Shown: positions 1 through 11,673, counted from the stretch's first letter. The stretch: 64,000 nucleotides of DNA from Rhizophlyctis rosea (GCA_027596075.1 JADGJC010000007.1:85531-149530), one strand, 5' to 3'. Notes: generated from the sequence alone by a model not told the origin. Made by a program: numbers and translations.

Positions 1-508
1 CCAGGGTTGTCTTCGATACCATCGGCGTATACAAGATAGGGCACCGTCCCTAGCGGCACTTCGCGCCATACAAGGTATGCGCTTTTTGTTGTAAGGTGCT
101 CGACAGTCAAGTTAATAACCTTCCGCTTCCTTCACTATCAGGGTTCCTCACGCCGAGGCCCGCTTCTACCATGGGGTTGAGTCCCCCACTGGCCCGGAAA
201 CCACGCAAGGTACGTGCATTTCGCCGCAAACAAGTTTTGACTCGCTCTAACTTCAAGTTCAGGCCAACACCGCCACGAGGCCTTGCTGGTTTCTCCCCAC
301 AGGTGTAATCTTTGCCTCCCCCTTCAGCAGGTACCCCACAGAGTCCTTCGAGGCATTTAGGAACGCACACAAGAGCGCTCAAGGCCCCAACTTGGGGGGA
401 TGTTGTCCCAAGTTCAAGACCCCAAGAACTCACTTGTGTTGCGTCTGAGGGTTCCGACCTGTGGCAGCGGTTGCTGTCACAGCGAGGGTTTCAAGTGTTG
501 TTCTCCAA
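1..508. other. No gene recognised
   Basis: Only short overlapping open frames (up to about 108 codons) occur on both strands, with no recognisable domain and no convincing splice pattern. Nothing else is supported upstream of the tRNA-like fold at 509. Confidence 0.5.
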
Positions 509-579
509 CCTCCCGTAGCTTAAGGTAGAGCGACCACCTCTCGGGGTGGTAGACGCTGGTTCAAATCCAGTCGGGGGGT
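509..579 (+). tRNA. tRNA-like fold, possibly a tRNA pseudogene
   Basis: A complete cloverleaf can be drawn. The acceptor strands at 509-515 and 572-578 pair with one G-U. A 4-bp D stem (518-521 with 528-531) has a short loop. The anticodon stem is 533-537 with 546-550. A 4-nt variable region is followed by a T stem (555-559 with 567-571) closing the 7-nt loop ttcaaat. The anticodon loop has 8 nt (ctctcggg) rather than 7, so the anticodon cannot be assigned: CTC (Glu) if T539 is U33, or CGG (Pro) if T541 is. The extra base and the 6-nt D loop suggest a decayed copy or organelle-derived sequence. A functional unusual tRNA is not excluded. Confidence 0.45.
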
Positions 580-3002
580 ATCCTGTCCGCCGCTTCAAAT
601 GCCACCCATACTCTTCGATCATTCACCTCCCATCCTACCCATCCATCCACTCAAGACTCGCTATCTGTTCATCCTCTTCCCTTTTATCTTCCTATCATTC
701 GCCATTGTTCCATCCCCAGCACCCTTCACTGTCGGTTCAGTCCTGCATACATCTAAGGCTCGATATCTACCCATCACACTCCCACATGCTGCATCATGTA
801 TGTAAGGCCAAGGACAAGGTCAGCCCGCTCCTTCTCTCCTTCCCAGTTCGACCAAAACATCTCATATTCCGCAGCTTACGCTTACATCTAGCATTCTCTG
901 CCACGCGCTCAGCCATTGAGCATCGGTCAGTGAACTCCTTTCAATAGAGCGTCCCCGAACGGGGCACGACCTTCTGCACAATTTCGAACATTCCACCCAA
1001 TTTTTCACCACTTTCTGTGCCCAAGCATTGGCTGCATTTTTCCAAGTATTGCGACTTGTAAGTTTTTTCGGTGATACTGCTCCCTTTTCTTATTTGTAAC
1101 CTTTCTCCTGCAGCTTTCCTTCACTCGTTCCACCCTTCCTCCTTACCACGTCCTGCAAGATAAACATAAACCGGAATCATTTGAACGTGTCTAGCGCAGA
1201 CATAAGAGCTGGTATCCATCACTGGAGCGCGGAACAACCTCATGGCACAAGAATGCGTACCCTCTTCTTGAGGGGATGACAAACGGGCGGGCTGCAAAGT
1301 CATATGACTTGCAGTTTTACAGGAGTCGGAGCACGGGGCATTTTCAAGGGGAGCTGAACCTGCCTCACTTTGTGCCATGAGGAAGTCCCGCGCGCGAGTG
1401 GAAGCACTCTTGTCAGTGATGCCTTGCATCTTGACAGCTTGAGTGCTTCTGCTCCCAGTACGGATCGGGGGAGGGGGAAGGATCCGGGGCGTAATATTCC
1501 TCCCACCAGCTCTGTAGTTCGATTCTGTTCTTCATGGATAACACCAACAAACCTCCACCATGAAATGGGAAGGGCGGCAACCTCAAAGGGCGGCAAGAAT
1601 GCGTACCTTCCATTTGTGAGGGAAATAGCTACGTCAAAACGTACTTCGGTACTGTAGCCTTAGCACGGGACTTACTGTGGTGAGCGAGTCTGATCCCACT
1701 TTGCCGTCTGGAGGGGTTGACTGCCGCGGGTGTGAGAGTGCAAGCAGATACGGATTCGATGTTTGCACTCTCTGCCATTCAAGACCTCATTTCGCGGAGT
1801 GGTGAAGGGTTGGTGTTGTCTGGAGGGACCATGCGTTTTCTTCGAGCTTTCCGACTTGCCGATGGTAAGATGTTTTGTTGCACTCGCAGCTCTTGTATAT
1901 GTTGACATTAGGACGCGCATGTTTATAGACGACCTGCCGAGCAACCGTACATGATGCTGACTTGCATCCCATACACTAAATATCTGCGCTCTTTATTCTT
2001 TCTCTCCCTCTCCCTTGAATATCTACTTCGTGTCCACAGCTGGTGCTGGTTTGTGCTCCTGCACAACTGTGGGTTCCATTCCCGCATGCGACGCATTTGC
2101 CTGTATCTGGTACGCACATGGGGGAAGCCCACCCCCCAGAGTTTATTTGGGGTCATCGGGTGCGTCTCACGGCAGGATAAGGATGCTATTTGCGTCCATC
2201 CCGGCAGAAAGGTTTCTACTGGGTGTGGTATTCCCCTGAAAAAAGCAGCCATTTGGGTTTAACGCATCACGCACGGGATCACCGGTTGGCCTGTGATTGG
2301 ACCTGTTTCATCAAATGACTTGTGTCGGCATGTGGTGGAACTCGGTTGGGCGAAACTACATGTCGGCATGATGGTGACAGGATTTCAAGTGAGGTGTTGC
2401 TTGGTCACTTCCGTTAAACAAAACAAGGATGTAAACGGGCACGTAAACGGACAAACAAACGGATGTGACCGGATTGAGCATGGGCTGTGTGCTATATACT
2501 CCGCTTTCTTTCTCTCATTTCTTTTTGACAATATTCCTGGGCTCGCAAGCCAGCTACACCCTTTCTGCTCACTTGATTAGTGGTAGCTTACTAGCGACTT
2601 CTCGAAATACTGTAAAGCTTATTTTTATCTGAGTTCCTTTTCTTGAAACTTCTCGGCGTTGTCTGACCCTTTCACCATGTTCCTTGCGCTGCCCTCAACT
2701 CAGATCTTCACTCGTGTGGCTGTGATGCATAACCAATTGATCCCTACTCCAGCGCAGTACCTATAAACAACACAAGGCAAACATTCTTGGCATGAGTGTG
2801 TTTCTTTCCAATCATATCACATATCCGCAGAACCATCTACGTGAGGGATTTAAGCCAACCTCCTTTTCCCAAACTGTGTCTATCTCTACTCAGCAACCTT
2901 CTAATCATTAACACCTCAACGACACTTCATATTACATGTCTATGACCCTCGACATTGCTTACATGCCCTGTGCACAGCATCCCAAAGACAAATCCCGCTC
3001 AA
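580..3002. other. Long intergenic region without a recognised gene
   Basis: About 2.4 kb with only overlapping frames of about 60 to 130 codons on both strands, none resembling a known family. Pyrimidine-rich tracts occur around 600-800 and 1990-2020. I see no rRNA, snRNA or transposon remnant. The right end lies beyond the 3' end of the minus-strand TPR gene. Confidence 0.5.
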
Positions 3003-4996
3003 TCACCGCCACCCCATCCACAACGGATTCTTCGACCTTGGATTCCGATAAAAGGGTACATCAACTAACAAATTCTCCCTCCGGATATAATGCGTCTTCT
3101 CCCGCATGTACCGAGTGTTTTGCCATCCAGTAGACACAGACCCATCACTATGTGTCGTCCGCGTATGCGTCGTCGTCTCATCACTCTCCGTAACCACCGT
3201 AACACACCCCTCATCGCAAACATGTTTCGGTCTAACCACCTCCCCAGCAGCCTTTGCACGCACCTCCCGTTCCCGATTCATAATAGCATTCCATTCCATC
3301 AATTCAGTCCTAGCTTGGTGGTTCTTCATGTACTTGATGTACTGGTCCGCCACTAATGTTTCTGGATGATCCGCTCCGTATGCCTGTACACTGATGTCCC
3401 GCCGTTCGGTGAGGAGCTGCTTTGCTTTATCGTACTTTTTGGCGTCCGTCCAGAGTTTGCCGAGGAAGATCATGGCGTTTAGGGTGTTTGGGTGGTCGTC
3501 GCCGAGGACTTTGCGGAATTTGTCGACGCTTTCTATGTATATTTCTTCCGCTTTGGCAGTATTCCCAGCCTTCTCGTAGAACTGGCCCAGCGCGAATAGG
3601 GAAGATATCCTGCTTGGGTGCTCCTGCCCATCTATCTTTGTTTGTCTATCTAGAGCCTCAACATATAAACGTTCCGCCTCGTCGAACCTCTTCTGTTGTC
3701 CATACGAAAAGGCAAGGTTGGACATGGTTGCGATGGTATCGGAATGAGATTCCCCGAGTGAGCGTTTCCGTTGCTCCAAACATTCCACCAACAACCGATT
3801 CCCCAGTTCGAACTTCTCTCGCACTATATAGACCAACGCAAGATTGTTCATCATATCTAATGTGCCCGGGTGATCCATCCCATGCGCTTGCATATGTCTA
3901 TCATAACATTGCTCCAGAATGGGCTCGGCCACTTCATGCTTGTTCTGCGCCGTATACCATGCCGCCAACCTACATTTCATCCGCAGCGTGTCCGTATTAT
4001 CTGCCCCATACAATAGTGTCTTCCGCTCCAAGCAATCTACATACAGCGGGTACATGCTGTCATCTTTGCCAAGGTCCCCATACAGCTTGATAAGTCTTGA
4101 CTGCCACTCCACCAATTCCACCTCATTCCCTTCCCTTTCTGCAGAGGTGATTTGCGCTTGGAAGGTTTGAACCATCCAGTCGGAGAGAACACCGAATACC
4201 ATTTGATCCAGAGTGTGGAAACCAATCACGCTGATGGCATGGTGGATGGCTAGGCGGTCTTCGGGTTTGAAGGCTTGGCTCTTGGCGGATCGGACATTTG
4301 CTAGCATGTTGTAGAAGGAGTCGGGGTCTTCTCGCAGGGATGTGCGGAACTCGGAAAGTTTGCTGGGAGGTATGGCTATGGAGAAGGAGGATTTGGAGGT
4401 TGCGCAGGCGTAGAGTTCGAAGACGCACCTGTTGGCAAAGGTGAGTTGAGAAATGGGCAACTCTTTGAATGAGGCATGTATCATCCTGTTTAGTGAAGGC
4501 TTTAGGCGTACCAAGCTCGTGTTAAAGTAATAGGATCATTCCACGGATGCAAAACCATCAGCACACTGCCGATCTTAGAAATGGCATTGACAAATGTACC
4601 AGACCACCATTCGAAAGGCCGGATGGATGTATCATGCTGGGAATTGGAAAACAAGTCGAACCAGATAAAAACATCGGGCTCTGATTTATTCATGAAGTGG
4701 TGCTGAACGGCATGGATGGTGTCGAGGAAGTTGTATGCCCAGGCGTGGCTAATGAAGCACGTTGCAGTTCCTACTGCTTCTGGATGGTCTTCTAGGAGAT
4801 GCTCGCAGAGGGACTTTGTGGTGCGGGGGATGACGTACTTCTCGCAGACGGCTGTGGTGGATAGCTCGGTCAAGTTGTCTTTGCCGCCGCACCACTCGTT
4901 CATAAAGGTGTCGAGGAAGGACAGTCGAACTCCGAGGAGGGAGAAGGGAGGCAGACCTTCAGGGGCAGGTACGGTAATGTCGGAGGAGGACAGCAT
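3003..4996 (-). CDS. FISHAW/TIR-like domain fused to kinesin-light-chain-type TPRs
   Basis: Two exons, complement(3003..4428, 4512..4996), split by an 83-nt intron (GTACGC...CAACAG) that interrupts the Trp codon of the motif LTRAWCVFELYAC. The spliced protein has 636 residues. Residues ~80-170 carry FISHAW (81-86), a DVFIWFDLF strand-like segment and then RAWCVFE. This spacing recalls TIR-type folds, where a Glu follows the WC motif, but that link is inference. Residues ~270-520 hold repeated tetratricopeptide units of the kinesin-light-chain class, with GxxHPxTLxxMxNLA cores. The C-terminus is a basic/aromatic tail. An alternative ATG at 5167 would add 57 residues across a C homopolymer, so 4996 is preferred. 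Such FISHAW-TPR proteins are often labelled kinesin light chain, but no motor-binding role is shown here. Confidence 0.8.
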
Positions 4997-5134
4997 GTTG
5001 TCCTCAGAACTTTTAGACTTCAACTCGGATTGGGTCGCCTGGGGCTCGCCCAAGAATACAGCTGCTTCGCTCTTTGGGTGGAAGATTGCGTGAAGAACAT
5101 CGTGGCAATGATGTCTTTTGTGGTTTTGACAGGA

Positions 5135-5151
5135 GGGGGGGGGGGGGGGGG
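5135..5151. repeat. 17-nt G homopolymer
   Basis: An uninterrupted run of 17 G on the plus strand lies just upstream of the preferred start of the TPR gene. If the upstream ATG at 5167 were used, the C run would encode prolines and length changes would shift the frame. Confidence 0.9.
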
Positions 5152-5167
5152 CAGTGAACACAAACAT

Positions 5168-6053
5168 ACCGCCACCGCGCTGGGGCCTGGAGGACTGGAG
5201 GACCTGGACCTTGGGGTCCAGCGTGGTTCTATTTTGGGACAGGCAGTAGAATGTAATTCCTATATTCCTAAAAGTTCACATAAGATCACTTATTGTACAA
5301 ATACAGGCTATACTATACTACTATCTAAGAAGACTAATTTTAATCTTGAGGCACAACTATATGATGACATTGCCAGATCATCGGATGCCTCTCGGACCTC
5401 GAATCATAGTAAAAATTCCTGTGAACGCAATCAACTCCTTCAAGTTGCTAGGCGAGAGCGGACTTCCGGGTGGTGGGATGAAGAGAAAATGCTCAGCATT
5501 GGCCCCTGGCGGAGACTTGTATCTTTCCAAAAGAACGCCTTGTCACAAAGGTATGTCCATTCATGCGAAGAAGTTTCAGAAATGTGCACCTCGAGAAAGC
5601 CAAATCATGACGCTATGTTTATCTTAGTGAGGAATTTTGAGGCAATTTTGAGGCATCCCTCAGCGGCCATCGCAGCTAGCTGTGCCACCAATCATGGCCC
5701 AGCCGGGCTCAAAATCTTGACAGACTGACGAGGATGGGAAATGTATGACGTTGTAACGGCAATCCCTTGGCAAAAGATTAGCAAATGCAAATCATTGCTG
5801 AGTCGCTGATCCCCAATGACCAGGGCTATATAAACCCCCCCACCCCTCAGGGATGCTCAACATTTTCTTTCCCTCGTATTATTCTTTTTGCAATTCTTCG
5901 CCTCGCTTTCGACCTCGCTCAAGACTTCCTGCGTCAGTGACCTAAGCGACCTGCCAAGCCACATCACACCACGCATCAAGTTCAGCTCGCTCACCACGCC
6001 TTGCCTTCTTGGTTCCTCTCTCTTCCCCATCCCAATTCACAAACAGCTCGACC
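5168..6053. promoter_or_regulatory. Intergenic region with TATA box for the plus-strand transcript
   Basis: A canonical TATATAAA lies at 5827-5834. It is followed by a pyrimidine-rich leader of about 200 nt that ends at the ATG at 6054. The same TATA-plus-CT-rich-leader layout precedes the sulfate permease and the TauD-type dioxygenase, which suggests a strong promoter. No convincing gene lies between 5168 and 5800. Confidence 0.55.
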
Positions 6054-6897
6054 ATGCCGGACCAGCAAGTCCGAAAACTGCGGGTATGACTCGTTTCTCC
6101 TTTTTTCCTTTTCTTTTCTCTTCACCTTGCCGAAGGGGCTTTGAATGGCGGACGGTGCCGGGCAAGTAAAATATACTATGGCGGGCGATCCTAACCTTGC
6201 TTTTCAGATTCGAACGACTTCCCGACTACCCGCCCAGAAGCAAGACTACCCGCCAGAAGCAAGACTACCCGCACAGAAGCAAGACTACCCGCACAGAAGC
6301 AAGACTACCCGCACAGAAGCAAGACTACCCGCACAGAAGCAAGCTACCCGCCCAGAAGCAAGACTACCCGCCAGAAGCAAGACTACCCGCACAGAAGCAA
6401 GTCTACCCGCACAGAAGCAAGACTACCCGCACAGAAGCAAGACTACCCGCCAGAAGCAAGAGGTCCTAGGAAGACTTGTAAAAGCATCTTGGAAACGCGC
6501 AAATCAATGTACAGCAACCGTTATACTCGGTGGCCACTTCGGTGGACAAGGAACAGTCTTATCCGACTATCATATGGTATATATATCGAACAACTTGTAC
6601 ATACTTTTGAATGATAATATATTACGGTTTCTACTATCTCGCAACTTTGCTTCAGTTTGGTGTACTACTCTTCTCGACAATTCAAGTTTGAATTTCCTGG
6701 TTTCGAAATGGCGGTTGACGCAAACACGCGGCTTCTCACCACACACGGCATGCAAACACAGTAGTGCTCTTCAAGACATAAATACCTTCTATTTTCTTAC
6801 AATACATGATAATCCACGACAAGAAATAAGGGAAACAATACATCGCACACGCTTCGCTCCAGTAATTACATTCTACAACGCATATACACATATATAA
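6054..6897 (+). CDS. Short gene model carrying a minisatellite; function unknown
   Basis: The model is join(6054..6083, 6208..6897), 239 residues. The first exon is ten codons (MPDQQVRKLR). It ends at GTATGA, and a 124-nt intron closes with TTTTCAG, leaving the frame intact. The second exon starts with IRTTSR and runs straight into twelve 19-20-bp repeats, read as repeating Arg/Pro/Gln/Lys-rich peptides in shifting phase. The sequence after 6460 is low in coding character and resembles no family. The TATA promoter and good splice sites argue for a real transcript. The protein is doubtful: it may be the surviving 5' end of a gene disrupted by repeat expansion, or a non-coding RNA. Confidence 0.35.
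6225..6460 (+). repeat. Minisatellite, 12 tandem units of 19-20 bp
   Basis: The unit consensus is actacccgcacagaagcaag. Eight units are 20 bp and four are 19 bp (units starting at 6245, 6344, 6363 and 6442), so the reading phase changes along the array. Unit 10 starts with T instead of A. The near identity of the copies indicates recent expansion. Confidence 0.95.
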
Positions 6898-6920
6898 CAT
6901 AAAGAAAGTAACAGTCGAAA

Positions 6921-8860
6921 TCATACATGTATAACATAGGGTTTATTCACCAAAACACCCTCCCCCTCCTCCCCCTCCTCAACCGACACAACACTCCCAC
7001 TCCCACTCCCACCCCTCTCCATCCCCGCAACGCCCACACCCCTCAAATCCTCCCCAAAACTCCTCCACCCCCTCGGCGGCGGCAACACAACCGTCTCTCC
7101 CAACCGCGTCGTAAACACCTCTCGCCCCGTCACACCCTCCTTCTCCCGACTCTCATCCAACACCCGCGGCGGATCCATATAGTACTCGTCGGACATCATG
7201 AAGGTGCCCCAGTGGACGCCGAGAGTGTGTTGGGCGCGGAGCTCGCGGTGCATTTGGACGGCTTCTTCGGGGGAGGCGTGTTGGTGGCGGAGGAACCAGC
7301 GGGGTTCGTAGGAGCCGATTGCTGGACGACGAGAGAAGAGTGAGTTTGGGAAGTGATTGATTGGGATGGCTAATGCCTTGTTCATTCATGATTTGTTGGA
7401 GGATACGTACGCAATGCAGCCAAAGTAATAGGTCCATACCGCTTCCCAATCTCAGCAAAAGCGGAACAGTACCCCGTATCACCACAATGGAAGAAACTCG
7501 AATTGGGGCCTTTTACTACGAACGAGCTCCACAATGTTTGGTTTACGTCGAAGAAGTGTCGACCGCTCCAGTGCTGTTCATGCAGAAACTGTTATTTGCC
7601 ATTCTGCGAGCTTTGGGAATAGGCTCGAGCTTACCTGTATGGGTGTACTGATGACTTTTAGTTTATCGTCATGCTGGTGTTCTTCCCACCAATCAAGCTC
7701 CACCACCTGTCGTATGAATGTTAGCGACTGATATATGAGACAGCAACTGATTTAGACCATTACGAACATTCGTGATTTTGAATTGCGCAAACCAGTCGCG
7801 CAAACCAAGGGGAATGTACCACTTTACTGTGTTTCCTAGTTCCTTGACTACGTTGATATCTGTGCGGCAAATTCACTTTATCAAATTGCCATTCAATAGT
7901 CAAAACGCTGTTCCAATGCCTACCTAAATGATCATAATGGTTATGAGATACTAAGACTATATCGATTTTTGGCAGATCGGACAGCTGGCATGGAGATGGG
8001 CGGAGGCGTTTTGGACCGAAGTACGATACGGTGCGATCACTGTTGTGAGAGCCAGAGCATTCAGACATTTTTGTACACTGTGCACATATATAGTCATATT
8101 CATCGGTCTATCAGACCAACCTGAAAATCGGATCTGTCAATACAGTGTAGCCGTCCATTTGAATAACACATGTTGACTGGCCCAGCCAAGTCACAGCCAT
8201 GCCCGATGATGATGATCCATCAGCGTTCGGTAATGGTTCTGCTATCCAGGATGAAGACAAATCGGGTGGTGGCGCTGTGAGACGCGATTTAAGAAGGATG
8301 TCGAAATTAGGTCGGAAGATAGGTAGTGTCTCCTCCAAGACCTGTCAAACAGTGGAAGTGTTACATAGCCGCTTGATAGCGCGACCAAACACTTTGCCCA
8401 TTCGCACCTTCAAGTCCTTAGGAACCCCATTCCGATTTACACGAGTCAACTGCCAATGCAAATATTCCCAAAAGTTGGTAGCATTCTTATCACGCCATTC
8501 CCAAAACGGGTTTACAAAGCGTCCAGCGACTTTTAATGAGGTGTACAACTTTTGAGTCCATGTCTCGCTCGGCTCTCTTCTCGTCTCAACAGCATAGCGG
8601 GCGCCTGCTGGTTGACCAGGCACTAAACCGGGTTCGTCCTCCGTCGATTCTTCCTTTTCGGAATCGGGCGTGACCTCCAGCACCTGCTCCCCGTCTACCG
8701 TTTCCCAATGCAGTCTCAAAACGCGTTGTCGGTGAGTGCGGTGCCATAACCATCTTCCTTGCTCGAAAAATAGAACGCCGCCGAGTAGTAGAGGTAGGAG
8801 AAGCAATAGAGTGCGCCCTCGGTACCTGAGGGCGACTACTACGGGAGCGGGAGTTTCCAT
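6921..8860 (-). CDS. NAPEPLD: N-acyl-phosphatidylethanolamine-hydrolysing phospholipase D (metallo-beta-lactamase fold)
   Basis: Seven exons: complement(6921..7321, 7411..7573, 7635..7706, 7768..7859, 7924..8077, 8117..8341, 8408..8860), 519 residues. The family hydrolyses NAPE to N-acylethanolamine and phosphatidic acid at membranes, using a di-zinc site. Visible hallmarks are a Leu-rich N-terminal membrane anchor (~16-32), [10 protein letters not shown], a TWLGQST strand, the metal motif HNHYDH (271-276), [29 protein letters not shown] and HWGTF near the C-terminus. The zinc ligands of the family appear intact. The start is the first ATG before the hydrophobic segment. The intron at 8078-8116 is only 39 nt, so that junction is the least certain. 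Yeast and human homologues are soluble or peripheral, so the predicted anchor is a notable difference. Confidence 0.9.
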
Positions 8861-9784
8861 CTCTGGAGGTGCTAGATAAAGTTGATAACTAAGACAGAGG
8901 CCGCCGACGCGTCTAGGTGGAACTGTGCAACCGAGGTATGCGCCAACTGGGTTCTGGTATCCGTCAGAAAGTGCTGAATCTCGGGGAGAAAAGGATTTGG
9001 CAAATGTACGTACAGTAAAAGAACTCCCGCCAATTGGCGCAAAGGCCGCGGAGTTTGGACATTTGCGTCAGAGGACATTCAGCTGATCGGGTGGGAATGT
9101 AGTCAGAGTCATGATGACTCATAATTCTTCCGCTATGAGTCAGCGGATCAAACTTTGCCGGCTTGTGATTGAAGAAACAAGGTTTGTGGCTGTATGCGCG
9201 GAGGGCGCAGATCAAATTCATCAATGCGCATGGGGGAAAGAACCAACTCCGGCCTGTTGGTTTCAATTGGATCTGCATCACTGCCACTCGATCCGGCAAC
9301 CCGGATGACCCGTCCGGCCTTTCGATATCTGAGCTCCAAGCCACAAAAATGTGAGCCAGCAAATCGGCCAAACCGGGTGTGCCAAGTCTGTCTGGATAGT
9401 CCCATTCAAAGTTGACGTTTCGTGTGACCCAGTCCCGAATCTTCCGATAATGTTGGTCGACAAAGTTGGCTGAGACACCTGAAACACCACTTCCCTTCCA
9501 CGGTCCCCATCCTCCTTCATCCACCATCCTTCCTCTGCTTCGCCCTAACGGAGAGGTCCGAGTTATTCCACGCTTACCTTATTACTCACTTACAGACTCA
9601 CGGGGGTGGTGGAATGTCGTGAACCGGCACTGATTATCTACCTCCGAAGATCGCTCCTCTAACATTTGGCAACTGGCGTATACCCTTGGACCCGTTTGGT
9701 TGAGCATGACTCCCGGCTACTTGTTGCAAACGTGAAACCTTTACCTATACGAGAGCATATTTACCCACAATAGAACCCTGCACC
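8861..9784. promoter_or_regulatory. Divergent intergenic region between NAPE-PLD and permease
   Basis: About 920 bp separate the two start codons. A 187-codon minus frame at 8964-9527 exists but has no recognisable domain and poor coding character, so it is not called. The region presumably holds both promoters. No clear TATA element was seen. Confidence 0.5.
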
Positions 9785-11673
9785 ATGGCAGAGGTAACCA
9801 CCATAACTAAGGCGCCAGCCACTGAACCGGCGCACCCCTTGCCGACCTCACAAGAGGATGCCAACCGTCTAGAAGAAATGGGCTACCAGCAAGAGCTTGT
9901 GCGGGCTCTCACAAAGTGGACAACATTTGGTGTAGGCTTCTCTATGATTAATGTCCCAGGTATAACATGATCACCATAGTTGCATTCTGATATCGCTAAC
10001 TGCGTACTCACTCGGCATTAATTTGATGTAGGAGCAATATTTACTCTATTATATTTCGGGTTGGCGGCGGGAGGTCCAAAAGGGATCCTAACTGCGTGGC
10101 CAATCGTCTCCGTCTTCTCGCTCTTTGTTGCATTATCGTTGGGCGAGATTCTAAGCGCGTATCCAACATCTGGAGGATTGTACTATTGTAAGTTGCCATC
10201 AGCACAATCCATTCCAGATGTGTAGCTCATATTACGAGTTTCCCAGGGGCATCACAACTCGCCGGTCCTAAGCACGCTGCTTTCGCTGGATGGGTGACGG
10301 GCTGGTTCACATGGATCGGCCTCATCGGCGTCTCAGCCGGATCCGCCTTTGCATTCGCAGAAGTCCTAACAGCCCTCATCTACGCCGCACCCAATGGCTT
10401 ACAACCCGAACCACACGGCATAGAGCTAAACTCCATGCGATACAAACTCCTCTGCGTCGCCGGATCCGTGTTCGTCCTAGTATCGGTCGCCATCCTCAAC
10501 TCCTTCAGCATCAAACGTCTCCACATCGCGTCATGGATCTGGATTCCCTTCAACCTTGCCGTCACCATCATCATCAGCCTAGCATGCCCCATTGGTGCCG
10601 CAGTCAAGGGCCTACCAACACTATCTCTTTCACAACTTTACCAAACATGGAACAACACAACAGGCCTTCCAGACTCCTGGGCAGCCCTCATCGGTGTCCT
10701 CATGCCTTGCTTTCTCTACGTCGGCCATGACGCCCCAGCACACATGAGCGAAGAATCCCGCGACGCCGCAACATCAGGTTCAATAGCCATCGTCGCAGCA
10801 GTCATATGGGGCTGGTTCGGCTGGTTCACCCTCTGGGGCGTCCTCGCCGTCATCCCACCAGAAGACTACCACCAACTGATCTACATGCCCGAAACCACCG
10901 TCGCAGGCATCGACGTCTGGGTCCGCATGGTCGGCCAAGCAGGAGCAGTAGGTCTCGGTGTCCTCCTCCTCGTAGTTCAATGGACGACCATGGTCTCAGC
11001 CCTCGCCGCCCAAGCTCGCGTCACCTACGCATTCGCCCGCGACAACGCTCTACCATTCTCGAAATACTGGGTCCGCCTTTCTTCTAAAACCCGCATCCCA
11101 ATGCACGCCCTCTGGCTCATCACCATCCTCAACATCCTCCTCATCCTCCCTGTATTCGGAAGCCTTACCGCCTACTCAGCACTAGCCTCAATCGGCACCG
11201 TAGCACAATACATAGGCTACTCCGTCCCCATCTTCCTCCGCGTCATACACACCCGCCACTTCCCCCGCGGAAAATTCCACCTAGGCCGTCTCGGCGTCCC
11301 CTGCGGCATCATATCCTGCACATGGCTCTGGTTCTCGTCCATCCTCCTCCTCCTACCAACAAAAGGAATCCCGCAACCCACGAACGGGGTAAGGGACTCA
11401 AAGTACTGGAAGGAATGCTGGCAGAAACTGAATTATGCGCCGATTATGGTCGGGGCGGCGATGATTTTTGTTGTGGGTTGGTGGGTGGTTGATGCGAGGA
11501 AGTGGTTTAAGGGGCCGAAGTTTGATGTTAAGACGGCGAGGACGTTTGCTAGTCAGACGCGGTTGGAGGGGGGGGATAGTCGGAGGGGGAGTACGAAGTC
11601 GGGGGAGGATACGGCTTATAGTAAGGAGGAGGCAAAGTCTTTTGGTGATGTGGTGGGGGGTGGGGGGTCATAG
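9785..11673 (+). CDS. Amino-acid/GABA/choline-type permease (APC superfamily)
   Basis: Three exons, join(9785..9959, 10032..10187, 10247..11673), 585 residues. Introns of 72 and 59 nt have GTATAA..GTAG and GTAAGT..CCAG borders. The N-terminal segment (LTKWTTFGVGFSMINVPG) followed by YPTSGGLYYW and AGWVTGWF is typical of the fungal ACT family, which includes UGA4 and HNM1. About twelve hydrophobic segments can be counted. Helix regions with GHDAPAHMSEE and AYARDNALPFS-like signatures (here FARDNALPFS) fit amino-acid/choline transporters. The likely role is proton-coupled uptake of an amine or amino acid at the plasma or vacuolar membrane; the substrate cannot be told from sequence. The codon style changes sharply near 11,400, from C-ending to G/T-ending codons, without a frame break. 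Confidence 0.92.

Noticed and set aside
5030..5728. 232-codon plus-strand frame reading through the G tract
   Set aside because: It overlaps the 5' end of the minus-strand TPR gene. Its Gly run is simply the homopolymer and the rest has no domain.
6225..6460. CRISPR-like array
   Set aside because: The units are contiguous 19-20-bp repeats without spacers, i.e. a minisatellite in a eukaryotic genome.
8964..9527. 187-codon minus-strand frame upstream of NAPE-PLD
   Set aside because: It has an ATG but no recognisable motif, and no splice links to conserved exons. It overlaps frames on the other strand and was left as intergenic.
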